Source: Pseudomonas fluorescens
Lineage (GTDB): Bacteria; Pseudomonadota; Gammaproteobacteria; Pseudomonadales; Pseudomonadaceae
Direction of reading: 5' to 3'
Length of the DNA: 64,000 bases
NCBI RefSeq assembly: GCF_902498065.1
Contig: NZ_CABVIR010000002.1
Coordinates: 558,001-622,000 of the forward strand
Shown here: piece after piece, positions 35,863 through 45,185 of the stretch
Numbering within the stretch: the first letter of the stretch is position 1
How the letters are laid out: every line of letters starts with the position of its first letter
Translations under genes and position numbers: made by a program
The notes under the pieces: generated by a model
Database searches by the model: none
What the model was told of the DNA's origin: nothing
Seen by the model: the letters and a program-made list of their open reading frames with translations, nothing else

Positions 35863-36602
35863 TGGATGTACTCAGCCTTATCGGGATCATCATGGCGTTC
35901 GTCGCCATCATCGGTGGCAACTACCTTGAAGGCGGCCACCTCGGCGCGTTGGCCAACGGTCCGGCAGCGTTGATCGTGCTCGGCGGGACCGTCGGTGCGG
36001 CGCTGCTGCAATCGCCGATGAGCGCCTTCAAGCGCGCCATGCAGATTCTCGGCTGGATCCTGTTCCCGCCGCGCATCGACCTCGCCGGCGGCGTTGACCG
36101 CGTGGTGAATTGGAGCCTGACCGCCCGCAAGGAAGGTCTGCTCGGTCTGGAAGGGGTGGCCGACGCCGAACCCGACGCCTACTCGCGTAAAGGCCTGCAG
36201 CTGCTGGTGGACGGCGCCGAACCGGAAGCGATTCGCAGCATTCTGGAAGTGGATTTCTACACCCAGGAAAGCCGCGACATTGAAGCCGCCAAAGTCTTCG
36301 AAAGCATGGGCGGCTACGCGCCGACCATCGGCATCATCGGTGCGGTGATGGGCCTGATCCATGTCATGGGCAACCTGGCCGATCCGTCGCAACTGGGCAG
36401 CGGCATTGCCGTGGCCTTCGTCGCCACCATCTACGGCGTGGCCAGTGCCAACCTGGTGCTCCTGCCGATTGCCGCCAAACTCAAATCCGTTGCCTTGCGT
36501 CAGTCGCGTTATCGCGAAATGTTGTTGGAAGGCATCCTGTCGATCGCCGAAGGTGAAAACCCTCGCTCTATTGAGTTGAAGCTTCAGGGCTTCATGGATT
36601 GA
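35862..36602 (+). CDS. motC: Flagellar stator protein MotC (MotA family)
   Basis: 246-residue MotA/TolQ-type protein with four membrane helices. The long cytoplasmic loop carries the charged motor-contact residues, and GGYAPTIGIIGAVMGLIHVMGNL precedes helices 3 and 4. It starts with ATG 35862 overlapping the cheB stop. With MotD it forms one of the two stator types known in Pseudomonas; the MotAB pair is not encoded here. Confidence 0.95.
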   Translation: MDVLSLIGIIMAFVAIIGGNYLEGGHLGALANGPAALIVLGGTVGAALLQSPMSAFKRAMQILGWILFPPRIDLAGGVDRVVNWSLTARKEGLLGLEGVADAEPDAYSRKGLQLLVDGAEPEAIRSILEVDFYTQESRDIEAAKVFESMGGYAPTIGIIGAVMGLIHVMGNLADPSQLGSGIAVAFVATIYGVASANLVLLPIAAKLKSVALRQSRYREMLLEGILSIAEGENPRSIELKLQGFMD

Positions 36603-36617
36603 TGGGGGTAATGGATT

Positions 36618-37508
36618 ATGGCTCGTCGCCGGCAACCTGAAGAACACGTAAACCACGAACGCTGGCTGGTTTCCTACGCCGACTTCATTACCCTGCTGTT
36701 TGCCTTTTTCGTGGTGATGTACTCGATCTCTTCGATCAACGAAGGCAAGTACAAGATCATTTCGCAAGCGCTGATCGGCGTGTTCACCGATTCGGATCGT
36801 TCGCTCCAGCCGATTCCCATCGGCGAAGAGCGTCCGAAAACCGTGACCCCGGCCAAGCCGCTGGTCAAGGACAGCGAGCAGGTCGACGCCGGCATCGCCG
36901 GTACCAGCGATCCGCTGAAAAGCATTGCCGATGACATCAGCGCCGCGTTCGGCGACTTGATCAGCTCCAATCAGATGACCGTGCGCGGCAACGAGCTGTG
37001 GGTCGAGATCGAACTCAATTCCAGTCTGTTGTTCGGCAGTGGCGATGCCATGCCTAGCGACATGGCGTTCAACATCATCGATAAAGTCGCAGCGATCCTG
37101 AAGCCGTTCGACAACCCGATTCACGTCGAAGGCTTCACCGATGATCAACCGATCCGTACCGCGCAGTACCCGACCAACTGGGAGCTGTCCTCGGCGCGTT
37201 CGGCGAGCATCGTGCGGATGTTGGCGATGCAGGGTGTCAATCCTGGTCGATTGGCATCGGTGGGTTACGGCGAATTTCAGCCGGTGGCCAATAACGCCAC
37301 GGCCGAGGGCAGGGCGCGCAACCGTCGCGTGGTGTTGGTGGTGTCGCGAAATCTCGATGTCCGTCGCAGCCTCACCGGCACCGGAACCGCTCATGCGCAA
37401 CCGGATGCCGCATTGAAGCGTGCTGGCACACAAACTGCACCTGCACCGGTCAAGTCGCCGGGACGAGAGAGCGCCGTCAATTCTCCGTCACCCGCATTAA
37501 TACGTTGA
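36618..37508 (+). CDS. motD: Flagellar stator protein MotD (MotB family)
   Basis: 296 residues. A single membrane helix carries the proton-binding Asp in YADFITLLFAFFVVMYS. A plug/linker and an OmpA-type peptidoglycan-binding domain follow (GFTDDQPIRT; NWELSSARSASIVRML; GYGEFQPVA; RARNRRVV), then a low-complexity tail of ~45 residues. It anchors the MotC ring to the cell wall. Confidence 0.95.
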   Translation: MARRRQPEEHVNHERWLVSYADFITLLFAFFVVMYSISSINEGKYKIISQALIGVFTDSDRSLQPIPIGEERPKTVTPAKPLVKDSEQVDAGIAGTSDPLKSIADDISAAFGDLISSNQMTVRGNELWVEIELNSSLLFGSGDAMPSDMAFNIIDKVAAILKPFDNPIHVEGFTDDQPIRTAQYPTNWELSSARSASIVRMLAMQGVNPGRLASVGYGEFQPVANNATAEGRARNRRVVLVVSRNLDVRRSLTGTGTAHAQPDAALKRAGTQTAPAPVKSPGRESAVNSPSPALIR

Positions 37509-37518
37509 GCTATTTCTC

Positions 37519-37535
37519 GGTCGACCGGGTCGACC
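37519..37535. repeat. Two adjacent GGTCGACC palindromes upstream of parC
   Basis: GGTCGACCGGGTCGACC consists of two self-complementary octamers one base apart (a 9-base direct repeat), directly against the GGGAGGA ribosome-binding site of the ParA-like gene. It might be an operator or an RNA structure that affects translation. Its role is unknown. Confidence 0.6.
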
Positions 37536-37551
37536 GGGAGGAACAATCCGA

Positions 37552-38340
37552 ATGAGAGTCTGGGCCGTTGCCAATCAAAAGGGTGGTGTTGGTAAAACCA
37601 CTTCCTCTATCGCTTTAGCCGGGTTGCTGGCTGAGGCGGGCAAGCGCGTGGTTGTGGTCGATCTCGACCCCCACGGCTCGATGACCAGTTACTTCGGTTA
37701 CGATCCCGACAGCCTGGAGCACAGCAGCTACGACCTGTTCCTGCACAAGGGCAGCGTGCCGCAGGGCTTGCCCGGTCAATTGCTGTTGCCCACCAGTCAC
37801 GCGAGTATTTCCCTGTTGCCGTCGAGCACCGCGCTGGCGACCCTCGAGCGCCAGTCGCCGGGGCAGAGTGGTTTGGGCCTGGTGATCGCCAAGAGCCTGG
37901 CGCAACTGTGGCAGGATTTCGATTACGCGGTGATCGACAGCCCGCCGTTGCTCGGTGTGCTGATGGTCAATGCCTTGGCGGCCAGTCAGCAATTGGTGAT
38001 TCCGGTGCAGACCGAGCACCTGGCGGTCAAAGGCCTGGAGCGCATGGTCAACACGCTGGCGATGATCAATCGTTCGCGCAAGCAGCCGCTGGCATTCAGC
38101 ATTGTGCCGACCCTGTTCGACCGGCGCACCCAGGCATCGCTCGGGACCTTGCGGGTGTTGCGCGACAAGTACCCGGAAGAAATCTGGCAAGGCTACATTC
38201 CGGTCGACACGCGTTTGCGCGACGCCAGCCGTGCCGGCGTGACGCCTTCGCAGTTCGACGGCAAGAGTCGCGGCGTGCTGGCCTATCGCGCGCTGCTCAA
38301 GCACCTGTTGGCGCAGCAATCTGTTGCGCAGGTGGCGTGA
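37552..38340 (+). CDS. parC: ParA-like ATPase ParC, polar chemotaxis array positioning
   Basis: 262 residues with deviant Walker A ANQKGGVGKTTSSIALAGLL, VVVDLDPHGS and VIDSPPLLGVL. A ParA-type protein at this place, next to a CheW-domain partner, corresponds to ParC in vibrios and Pseudomonas. There it recruits chemotaxis clusters to the pole. It has a strong RBS (GGGAGGA) and is followed by parP after one base. Confidence 0.9.
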   Translation: MRVWAVANQKGGVGKTTSSIALAGLLAEAGKRVVVVDLDPHGSMTSYFGYDPDSLEHSSYDLFLHKGSVPQGLPGQLLLPTSHASISLLPSSTALATLERQSPGQSGLGLVIAKSLAQLWQDFDYAVIDSPPLLGVLMVNALAASQQLVIPVQTEHLAVKGLERMVNTLAMINRSRKQPLAFSIVPTLFDRRTQASLGTLRVLRDKYPEEIWQGYIPVDTRLRDASRAGVTPSQFDGKSRGVLAYRALLKHLLAQQSVAQVA

Positions 38341-38341
38341 G

Positions 38342-39241
38342 ATGAATCGCCCGGTAAAAATCACTTCCCGCCCGCAACTTGCGCTGCAGTCCTATCTGGA
38401 CAGCTTGCTGATGGAAGCGACCGAAGAGTTGCCACCGGAAATCGGAGCGTTGCCGCCGGAAATCGAAACGATTGTCCAGGTGGTCGAAGTTGAAGCGGCG
38501 CTGGATGAGTTCCAGGCGGCAGTACTTGAAGAACAGGCCCGCGATGGGCTGAAACCGGCCGAGAAACCGGCAGTCGTTACCGCACCGGTCGCGGCACCTG
38601 TGGTGAAAGCCCCGGTGGCGCTGATCGAAGCGCCGGCCCCGGTTCTGGCGCCGGTATCGACCATCGCGCCGCTGCTGCAAGCGCTGGTGCCGCCGATCGT
38701 TGAAGTCCATCTGCCACCGAGCAACACGCCGCCACCCGTGGAAACCGACGGCCGTCCTGCGTGGGCCGCCGAACCGTTCGAGTGCCTGTTGTTCGATGTC
38801 GCCGGGTTGACCCTGGCGGTGCCGCTGGTGTGCCTGGGCTCGATTTATTCCCTGGCCGGTCAGGAGCTGACGCCGCTGTTCGGGCAACCGGAATGGTTCC
38901 TCGGGATCCTGCCGAGCCAGGCCGGCAACCTGAAAGTGCTCGATACCGCCCGTTGGGTCATGCCCGACCGCTATCGCGATGACTTCCGTCAGGGGCTGCA
39001 ATACGTTATTTCGGTTCAGGGCTACGAGTGGGGGCTGGCGGTGCATCAGGTCAGCCGCTCGTTGCGCCTGGACCCGAACGAAATCAAATGGCGCAGCCAT
39101 CGTGGTCAACGGCCATGGCTGGCGGGCACAGTGATTGAACACATGTGTGCGTTGCTCGACGTTTCCCAACTGGCCGAGCTGATCGCCAGCGGTGGGGCGA
39201 AGCACATGGGCGGCGGCAAGCAGCCCCACAAACCGACATAA
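38342..39241 (+). CDS. parP: CheW-domain polar localisation protein ParP
   Basis: 299 residues from ATG 38342, one base after the parC stop. The N-terminal half is acidic and Ala/Pro-rich. The C-terminal half (from about residue 140) is a CheW-like domain (FECLLFDVAGLTLAVPLVCLGSIY; GILPSQAGNLKVLDTARWV). In vibrios ParP joins ParC to the CheA linker and receptor tips. The CheA encoded here has an unusual repeated linker that could be its partner. Confidence 0.88.
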   Translation: MNRPVKITSRPQLALQSYLDSLLMEATEELPPEIGALPPEIETIVQVVEVEAALDEFQAAVLEEQARDGLKPAEKPAVVTAPVAAPVVKAPVALIEAPAPVLAPVSTIAPLLQALVPPIVEVHLPPSNTPPPVETDGRPAWAAEPFECLLFDVAGLTLAVPLVCLGSIYSLAGQELTPLFGQPEWFLGILPSQAGNLKVLDTARWVMPDRYRDDFRQGLQYVISVQGYEWGLAVHQVSRSLRLDPNEIKWRSHRGQRPWLAGTVIEHMCALLDVSQLAELIASGGAKHMGGGKQPHKPT

Positions 39242-39316
39242 AAAACACGCGGGGCAAGTGACTTGCCATCGCACCGAACACACACCGCCAGGGGCGGTTT
39301 TTCGAGGGGTCAGGGT

Positions 39317-39802
39317 ATGAATGATAAGGCGTCGTCTGCAAAAGGTTCCGAAGATCCGATCCTGCAATGGGTAACTTTCAAGCTGGACAATGAAACCTAC
39401 GGCATCAACGTGATGCGCGTTCAGGAAGTCCTGCGTTACACCGAAATCGCCCCGGTCCCGGGTGCCCCGAGCTACGTGCTGGGCATCATCAACCTTCGCG
39501 GTAACGTGGTCACCGTGATCGACACCCGTCAGCGCTTCGGCCTGATGAACGCCGAGATCAGCGACAACACCCGGATCGTCATCATCGAAGCCGACAAGCA
39601 AGTGGTCGGCATCATGGTCGACAGCGTGGCCGAAGTGGTTTACCTGCGTCAGTCGGAAATCGAAACCGCGCCGAACGTGGGTAACGAAGAGTCCGCCAAG
39701 TTCATTCAAGGCGTGTGCAACAAGAACAACGAATTGCTGATCCTGGTCGAGCTGGACAAGATGATGAGCGAAGAAGAATGGTCGGAACTGGAGAGTATCT
39801 GA
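39317..39802 (+). CDS. cheW: Chemotaxis coupling protein CheW
   Basis: 161 residues. Typical CheW blocks are FKLDNETYGINVMRVQEVLRYTEIAPVPGAPSYVLGIINLRGNVVTVIDTR (spans about residues 18-70). It bridges receptors and CheA. ATG 39317 follows GGTCAGGG. The next gene begins at the base after its stop. Confidence 0.96.
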   Translation: MNDKASSAKGSEDPILQWVTFKLDNETYGINVMRVQEVLRYTEIAPVPGAPSYVLGIINLRGNVVTVIDTRQRFGLMNAEISDNTRIVIIEADKQVVGIMVDSVAEVVYLRQSEIETAPNVGNEESAKFIQGVCNKNNELLILVELDKMMSEEEWSELESI

Positions 39803-40195
39803 TTGATTCTTGAGGTTGCGGTCATTGTCCTGTTTCTCTTCTGGGCAGGCACGCTGGCGATGTTTCTGGCGTACATTCGCGGTCAGCGGCAGATCGCCGC
39901 GCAACAGGCCGAGGGCGATGCGCTGCGCGATCAGCGCATCAAGGACCTGGCCAAGCGCGTTGACAACTATCAAAGTGGCAACGTGCGCATGGGTGAAGAC
40001 CTGCACGAACTGCGCGCTGTCGTCGGCCCGTTGCCGGACAAGCTGGCTCAGCTTGAACAGCGCGATCCGTCGAGCCTGTCGTTTGCCCAGGCAGCGCGCC
40101 TGGTCGGAATGGGCGCGAGTGTCGACGAGCTGACTCAGTCCTGCGGGTTGACCCAGGCTGAGGCGGAGTTGATGAGCAAGTTGCACAAGAACTGA
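39803..40195 (+). CDS. DUF2802 membrane-anchored protein
   Basis: 130 residues with a TTG start directly after the cheW stop. An N-terminal membrane helix (VAVIVLFLFWAGTLAMFLAYI) precedes a coiled coil, then a helical end with ARLVGMGASVDELTQSCGLTQAEAELMSKLHK that looks like a small helix-turn-helix of the DUF2802 type. This gene is regularly the last in the Pseudomonas che/mot block. Its role is unknown, though a link to chemotaxis or flagella is likely from context. Confidence 0.85.
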   Translation: MILEVAVIVLFLFWAGTLAMFLAYIRGQRQIAAQQAEGDALRDQRIKDLAKRVDNYQSGNVRMGEDLHELRAVVGPLPDKLAQLEQRDPSSLSFAQAARLVGMGASVDELTQSCGLTQAEAELMSKLHKN

Positions 40196-40216
40196 TTGTT
40201 GCGATTCAGCTGAAAT

Positions 40217-40314
40217 CGCTATCGCGGGCAAGCCCGCTCCCACAGGGAATCGAGGTGGACACAACAGGTGTGAACACCGCTAACTCTGGGGGAGTGGGCT
40301 TGCCCGCGATGGCG
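40217..40314. repeat. Inverted pair of REP elements between convergent genes
   Basis: Facing REP copies at 40217-40246 and 40284-40314 (core GGGCTTGCCCGCGAT). They lie between the 3' ends of the DUF2802 gene (+) and the FlhB-like gene (-) and probably act as a shared transcription barrier. Confidence 0.9.
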
Positions 40315-40325
40315 TCCTCGAAACC

Positions 40326-40655
40326 TCAGTAATCATCCCCGCGATCGGTGATGTCCTTCTCGATCATTTGCGCGCTCGGATCATGCCCTTCAGGAAACTT
40401 GCCTTTCAGGTTCCAGGCAAACGCAATGATCTCGGCAATCGTGCGATACAACTCCTCCGGAATACTGTCCCCAAGCTCCATCCTTGCCAGCAGCTTCACC
40501 AGTTCGGCGTTCTCGTAAATCGGCACTTCATAATCGCGGGCAATCTTCAGGATTTCTTCCGCCAGTTCTTCGTCGCCCTTGGCCGTGAGGGTCGGGGCGT
40601 GGGTGCCGTCGTATTTGAGGGCGATGGCCTGGCGTGGCGTCTCGGGATTTCTCAT
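40326..40655 (-). CDS. Small FlhB C-terminal homologue (FlhX/YlqH-like export switch protein)
   Basis: 109 residues from ATG 40655, MRNPETPRQAIALKYDGTH. The sequence aligns with the part of FlhB just after the NPTH cleavage site (AVALKYD; APMLIAKG; EVPIYENAELVKLL versus the FlhB ending; IPEELYRTIAEIIAFAWNLK). It therefore corresponds to the cleaved C-terminal fragment of FlhB and lacks the NPTH site and membrane part. The start overlaps the stop of the FliK-like gene by four bases. In other bacteria such proteins can partly replace FlhB-C. The role here is inferred. Confidence 0.9.
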   Translation of the reverse strand: MRNPETPRQAIALKYDGTHAPTLTAKGDEELAEEILKIARDYEVPIYENAELVKLLARMELGDSIPEELYRTIAEIIAFAWNLKGKFPEGHDPSAQMIEKDITDRGDDY

Positions 40656-42226
40656 GCGGTTTCGTCGACCCAGCGTTGTTCCAGACGGGTTTGGGGGCCT
40701 TGCGGCGGTGTGCCAAGGTGGCAATCGAGATCGCCGACGTTCAGGCCAGACGCCAGCAAGCGTTCGCGCAGCCCGGCCAGATTGCTCTCGATCAGGCTCG
40801 CGGTGTACGGGCGCTCGGCCCACAGCTGGCTGGACAGACTGCCGTTGATCAACTGCGCCTGAATCTGCAGCGGACCTAACGGCTCCATGTCGAACGCCAG
40901 ATCGACACGCCACAATTGTTGCTTGGGCTCTCGTTCGTCACGGCGTTCATGGGGTTGTTCTTTCTCCGGCGCTTCCTCGCGTTGAAACTTGACCTGCAGC
41001 GCCACGATGTCTTGCATATTGCGCATCGGGATTTCCAGCTGCCAGGTGCTCATCAGCCGACCGTCGTCGGTGACGCCGGTTTGCTCCAGGCTCGACAGTT
41101 GATGGCTTTGCAGACGTGAAACCGCCGCTGCCGCCAAACGCAGCAAGTGCTCCAGATCACCTTCGCCGTCCAGGCTCTGCAGGAAGCGCTCCGGCAGAGG
41201 AAAACTGGTTGGCTGCGGTTTGGCGCTGACCTGTCCGAGCATGCCGAGAGCGCTGCGTACGAAACTCGGCATGGCCTGGGCCAACGTGTTGGCCGCGATG
41301 ATCGCGTTGAGATTGGTGTTGGCCGGTAACCCCGGTGTCAGTTGCGCGATCAGCTTCAGCAGATCGCCCTTCATGTCCGGTGCCAGCGTCGGATTCGTCC
41401 CGGCGAGCAGCTTCGCTTCAAGGAACAGCCCGCTATTGGCCAGCGCCAGGGCCAGGCCTTTTGGCGTGCTGAGTTGCTGCACGTCCGGCAGGCCGGCGAG
41501 CAGTTTGTCCACGGCGGCGCGCAGGTCGCTGGATGTCGTGTTCGAGGTTGGCAGGTTTTGCAGAAGCTTCAGTAATCCGTCCAGTGAGCCTTGGCGGCTT
41601 TGTTGGCTGACCAGTTGTTGGGTGACTGCCAGTTGTTCCTGGCGGTTGCTCAACGGTACGAATTTAAGGGTGTGGGTATCTTGCACCAGCGCGCTCAGCA
41701 GGGTGCCGATGCGCAACGGCGTCGGGCTGTCGATGTTCAGGGTGCTGCCGCTCAGCGCCGTGTTGAGCAGACTCACCATCGAACGAAACACCGTCGGCTG
41801 GCCCGGCACTTGCGGCAGCACTTGGGACGTCAGCACTTTGCCTTGCAGCAAGGTGCCCACCGGCAGTTGTGCCGTGTCGATGCGGGTGAGGGTGGCAACG
41901 CTGGAGGCAATGGCCTGTTGCACCGTCACGGCAAGGTTGCCCGCCGATGGCTGGGTGATTGCCAGGTTCGTGCCCTGTGGCAACGGTTGACTGCTGGTGG
42001 CCTGAACCGTGGTCTGACGGCCGCTTTCAAGGGTGACCTTGAGCAGCAGTTGAAAGGTCTGATCCGCCTGCTTCAGTGACAGCACTTCGGCTTTGGCGGT
42101 CTGCCCTGCGCTGATCAGGCCTTCCATCGGCGTCAGCAGCTTGAGCAGTTCACCACTCACCATCTGTGGCCGCGACGTCGCGGGCGTGGTCGGTGGTAGC
42201 GGGAGGATGTTCATTTCGCCTGTCAT
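40652..42226 (-). CDS. Second FliK-like flagellar hook-length control protein
   Basis: 524 residues. The C-terminal ~130 residues have the Flg_hook pattern (LQSHQLSSLEQT; WQLEIPMRNMQDIVALQVKF; WRVDLAFDMEPLGPLQIQAQL; YTASLIESNLAGLRERLLASGLNVGDLDCHLG). The rest is Gln/Leu/Thr-rich like a secreted ruler. It differs greatly from the fliK product at 15.8 kb. It is co-translated with the FlhB-C homologue through an ATGA overlap. The start could be ATG 42226 or ATG 42214; neither has a strong ribosome-binding site. Confidence 0.88.
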   Translation of the reverse strand: MTGEMNILPLPPTTPATSRPQMVSGELLKLLTPMEGLISAGQTAKAEVLSLKQADQTFQLLLKVTLESGRQTTVQATSSQPLPQGTNLAITQPSAGNLAVTVQQAIASSVATLTRIDTAQLPVGTLLQGKVLTSQVLPQVPGQPTVFRSMVSLLNTALSGSTLNIDSPTPLRIGTLLSALVQDTHTLKFVPLSNRQEQLAVTQQLVSQQSRQGSLDGLLKLLQNLPTSNTTSSDLRAAVDKLLAGLPDVQQLSTPKGLALALANSGLFLEAKLLAGTNPTLAPDMKGDLLKLIAQLTPGLPANTNLNAIIAANTLAQAMPSFVRSALGMLGQVSAKPQPTSFPLPERFLQSLDGEGDLEHLLRLAAAAVSRLQSHQLSSLEQTGVTDDGRLMSTWQLEIPMRNMQDIVALQVKFQREEAPEKEQPHERRDEREPKQQLWRVDLAFDMEPLGPLQIQAQLINGSLSSQLWAERPYTASLIESNLAGLRERLLASGLNVGDLDCHLGTPPQGPQTRLEQRWVDETA

Positions 42227-42422
42227 ACGCGGTCACAACCTGAGGAAATTGCCCTCTTTAGAGTAGGGCATGGCATGTATAATGCCGCCCGTCTTTCGGA
42301 GAGTGGCAAAAACATTGCAATTGTTTGACGCAGCTCTCTAGAACAGGCCGCCAATGCATCTATGCTGCATCTCTTTAGCGGCTGCACCGCCGCCGACTTG
42401 AACCGTAAAGGCCCGTGATCTC

Positions 42423-43058
42423 TTGACCAGTCCAGTCCTGCAAACCGTTGCCCTTGCCTGTGAGCGAGACCTTCGGCTGCTCTTCGAAAATCTCGAATTG
42501 AGACTGACCGGTGGCGAAATGTTGCAAATCAGCGGCCCCAACGGCAGTGGCAAAACCAGCCTTTTGCGTCTGCTTTCGGGCCTGATGCAGCCGACCGCCG
42601 GTCAAGTGTTGCTCAACGGCCAGCCGTTGAACGAACAACGCAGCGAACTGGCGCGCAATCTGCTGTGGATCGGTCATGCCGCGGGCATCAAGGATTTGCT
42701 GACCCCCGAAGAAAACCTCAGCTGGCTGTGCGCGCTGCATCAACCGGCCTCCCATGAAGCCATTTGGGCAGCACTTGCCGCTGTCGGACTGCGCGGTTTT
42801 GAAGATGTTCCCTGTCACACCCTGTCCGCTGGCCAGCAACGCCGTGTGGCGCTGGCGCGGTTGTATCTGGACAGCCCGCCGCTATGGATTCTCGACGAGC
42901 CTTTCACCGCGCTCGACAAGCAAGGCGTGGCGCAACTCGAAGAACACCTGGCCGGGCACTGTGAGCGCGGTGGCATGGTCGTGCTGACCACGCACCACAC
43001 GCTGAGCCGAATGCCGACCGGCTATCGCGATATTGATCTGGGGAATTGGGCCGTATGA
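42423..43058 (+). CDS. ccmA: Haem exporter ATPase CcmA
   Basis: 211-residue ABC ATPase with a TTG start at 42423. Walker A is [17 protein letters not shown], the signature is [14 protein letters not shown] and Walker B is [13 protein letters not shown]. With CcmB/C/D it energises release of haem-loaded CcmE during cytochrome c maturation. It is the first gene of a nine-gene ccm operon with overlapping or closely spaced genes. Confidence 0.95.
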   Translation: MTSPVLQTVALACERDLRLLFENLELRLTGGEMLQISGPNGSGKTSLLRLLSGLMQPTAGQVLLNGQPLNEQRSELARNLLWIGHAAGIKDLLTPEENLSWLCALHQPASHEAIWAALAAVGLRGFEDVPCHTLSAGQQRRVALARLYLDSPPLWILDEPFTALDKQGVAQLEEHLAGHCERGGMVVLTTHHTLSRMPTGYRDIDLGNWAV

Positions 43059-43723
43059 GTGTTTTCGGCCTGTTGGTCGCCCGTGAGGCTCGCTTGTTGT
43101 TCCGTCGTCCGGCGGAGTTGGCCAACCCACTGGTGTTCTTCGCGATTGTGGTTTCACTGTTCCCGTTGGCGGTCGGCCCCGAGTCTCAATTGTTGCAAAC
43201 CTTGTCTCCGGGACTGGTCTGGGTAGCGGCCCTTTTATCGGTTTTGCTCTCGCTGGACGGGCTTTTCCGCAGTGATTTCGAAGACGGTTCCCTCGAACAG
43301 TGGGTCCTTTCGCCGCACCCCCTGCCTCTTCTGGTTTTGGCCAAGGTACTGGCACACTGGGCCTTCTCGGGTCTGGCACTGGTTTTGCTCGCTCCACTGC
43401 TGGCGTTGATGCTTGGTTTGCCCACCGCCTGTCTGCCAGTGTTGCTGCTTTCCCTGTTGCTGGGTACACCGGTGCTGAGCCTGCTCGGTGCGGTGGGCGC
43501 GGCCCTGACGGTCGGCTTGAAGCGTGGCGGCTTGTTGCTGGCGCTGCTGATTCTGCCGTTGTACATCCCGGTGTTGATTCTCGGCAGTGGCGCCTTGCAG
43601 GCGGCATTGCAGGGCATGCCGGCGACCGGTTATCTCCTGTGGCTTGGTAGCCTGACCGCCCTGGCGATAACCCTGACACCTTTTGCAATAGCTGCTGGCC
43701 TGAAGATCAGCGTCGGCGAATAA
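43055..43723 (+). CDS. ccmB: Haem exporter permease CcmB
   Basis: 222 residues with six membrane helices and the start [22 protein letters not shown] typical of Ccm[22 protein letters not shown] is another family block. It starts inside the ccmA stop (four-base overlap). It is the membrane partner of CcmA. Confidence 0.96.
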   Translation: MSVFGLLVAREARLLFRRPAELANPLVFFAIVVSLFPLAVGPESQLLQTLSPGLVWVAALLSVLLSLDGLFRSDFEDGSLEQWVLSPHPLPLLVLAKVLAHWAFSGLALVLLAPLLALMLGLPTACLPVLLLSLLLGTPVLSLLGAVGAALTVGLKRGGLLLALLILPLYIPVLILGSGALQAALQGMPATGYLLWLGSLTALAITLTPFAIAAGLKISVGE

Positions 43724-43801
43724 TGAGGTCTGGTTAAATTTTAACCAGTAAAGACCCTGCGCTGCTCGTGATGGCGAGCAGCAACCGTGATGGAAACAGT
43801 A

Positions 43802-44557
43802 ATGAACTGGACCTGGTTTCATAAGCTCGGCTCACCCAAATGGTTTTATGGCATCAGCGGCAAACTGCTGCCGTGGCTGAGCATCGCAGCGTTGCTGCTG
43901 ATCAGCGTTGGTGTCGTTTGGGGCCTGGCCTTCGCGCCGCCGGACTACCAGCAAGGCAACAGCTTTCGCATCATCTATATCCACGTTCCCGCCGCGATGC
44001 TGGCACAGTCCGTCTACGTCATGCTGGCGGTGTGCGGCATCGTCGGGCTGGTGTGGAAAATGAAACTGGCCGATGTCGCCCTGCAATGCGCGGCGCCCAT
44101 CGGTGCCTGGATGACTGCCGTGGCGCTGGTCACCGGTGCCATCTGGGGCAAGCCGACCTGGGGCTCGTGGTGGGTCTGGGATGCACGACTTACGTCCATG
44201 CTTATTCTGCTGTTTCTGTACTTCGGTCTCATTGCGCTGGGCAACGCCATCAGCAATCGTGACAGCGCGGCCAAGGCCTGCGCGGTGTTGGCGATTGTCG
44301 GCGTGATCAACATTCCGATCATCAAATACTCGGTAGAGTGGTGGAACACCCTGCACCAGGGCGCGACCTTCACCCTCACCGAAAAACCGGCGATGCCGGC
44401 CGAAATGTGGCTGCCGTTGCTGCTGACGGTGCTGGGTTTCTACTGTTTCTTCGGCGCGGTTTTGCTGCTGCGCATGCGCCTTGAAGTGCTCAAGCGCGAA
44501 GCGCGCGCCAGTTGGGTGAAAGCCGAAGTGCAGAACAGCCTGGAGGCCGCTCGATGA
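43802..44557 (+). CDS. ccmC: Haem handling protein CcmC
   Basis: 251 residues from ATG 43802 ([16 protein letters not shown]), with GGAAAC upstream; GTG 43787 and ATG 43790 are less likely starts. It has six membrane helices and the tryptophan-rich motif [24 protein letters not shown], which faces the periplasm. Conserved His residues occur ([19 protein letters not shown]). CcmC attaches haem to CcmE. Confidence 0.95.
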   Translation: MNWTWFHKLGSPKWFYGISGKLLPWLSIAALLLISVGVVWGLAFAPPDYQQGNSFRIIYIHVPAAMLAQSVYVMLAVCGIVGLVWKMKLADVALQCAAPIGAWMTAVALVTGAIWGKPTWGSWWVWDARLTSMLILLFLYFGLIALGNAISNRDSAAKACAVLAIVGVINIPIIKYSVEWWNTLHQGATFTLTEKPAMPAEMWLPLLLTVLGFYCFFGAVLLLRMRLEVLKREARASWVKAEVQNSLEAAR

Positions 44558-44730
44558 GTTTTGCGTCATTCGGCGACTTCCTCGCCATGGGCCATCATGC
44601 CCTGTATGTCTGGTCAGCCTACGGCATCTGCCTGGCGGTGCTGGCCCTCAACGTGGCGGCGCCGATCCTGGCCCGCAAGCGGTATCTGCAACAAGAGGCG
44701 CGTCGTTTGCGCCGGGAGAACGGCAAGTGA
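44554..44730 (+). CDS. ccmD: Haem exporter small subunit CcmD
   Basis: 58 residues with one membrane helix ([21 protein letters not shown]) and a basic C-terminal tail, as in CcmD. It overlaps ccmC and ccmE by four bases each. It stabilises the CcmCDE complex. Confidence 0.93.
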   Translation: MSFASFGDFLAMGHHALYVWSAYGICLAVLALNVAAPILARKRYLQQEARRLRRENGK

Positions 44731-45182
44731 ATCCGCTGCGCAAAAAGCGTCTTATCATCATTCTCGCGATCCTGGTCGGTGTCGGCGCTGCCGTCGGTCT
44801 GGCCCTGAGCGCCCTGCAGCAGAACATCAATCTGTTCTACACCCCGACCCAGATCGCTAATGGCGAAGCGCCGCAAGATACGCGTATCCGTGCGGGCGGG
44901 ATGGTCGAGAAGGGTTCGCTGCAACGTTCCGGCGATTCGCTGGATGTGAGATTCATCGTCACCGACTTCAAAAAATCCGTGACCATCAGTTACCGCGGCA
45001 TCCTCCCGGACCTGTTCCGCGAAGGGCAGGGCATCGTCGCGCTGGGCAAACTGAACGCCGACGGCGTGGTGGTGGCCGATGAAGTGCTGGCCAAGCACGA
45101 CGAGAAGTACATGCCGCCGGAAGTGACCAAGGCCCTGAAAGACAGCGGCCAGTCGGCACCCACTCCAGCAAAAGAGGGCTAA
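44727..45182 (+). CDS. ccmE: Haem chaperone CcmE
   Basis: 151 residues: an N-terminal membrane anchor ([19 protein letters not shown]) and a periplasmic OB-fold ending with the haem-binding motif [14 protein letters not shown], whose His binds haem covalently. It passes haem to CcmF/H. It is in the normal place in the operon. Confidence 0.96.
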   Translation: MNPLRKKRLIIILAILVGVGAAVGLALSALQQNINLFYTPTQIANGEAPQDTRIRAGGMVEKGSLQRSGDSLDVRFIVTDFKKSVTISYRGILPDLFREGQGIVALGKLNADGVVVADEVLAKHDEKYMPPEVTKALKDSGQSAPTPAKEG

Positions 45183-45185
45183 TTG

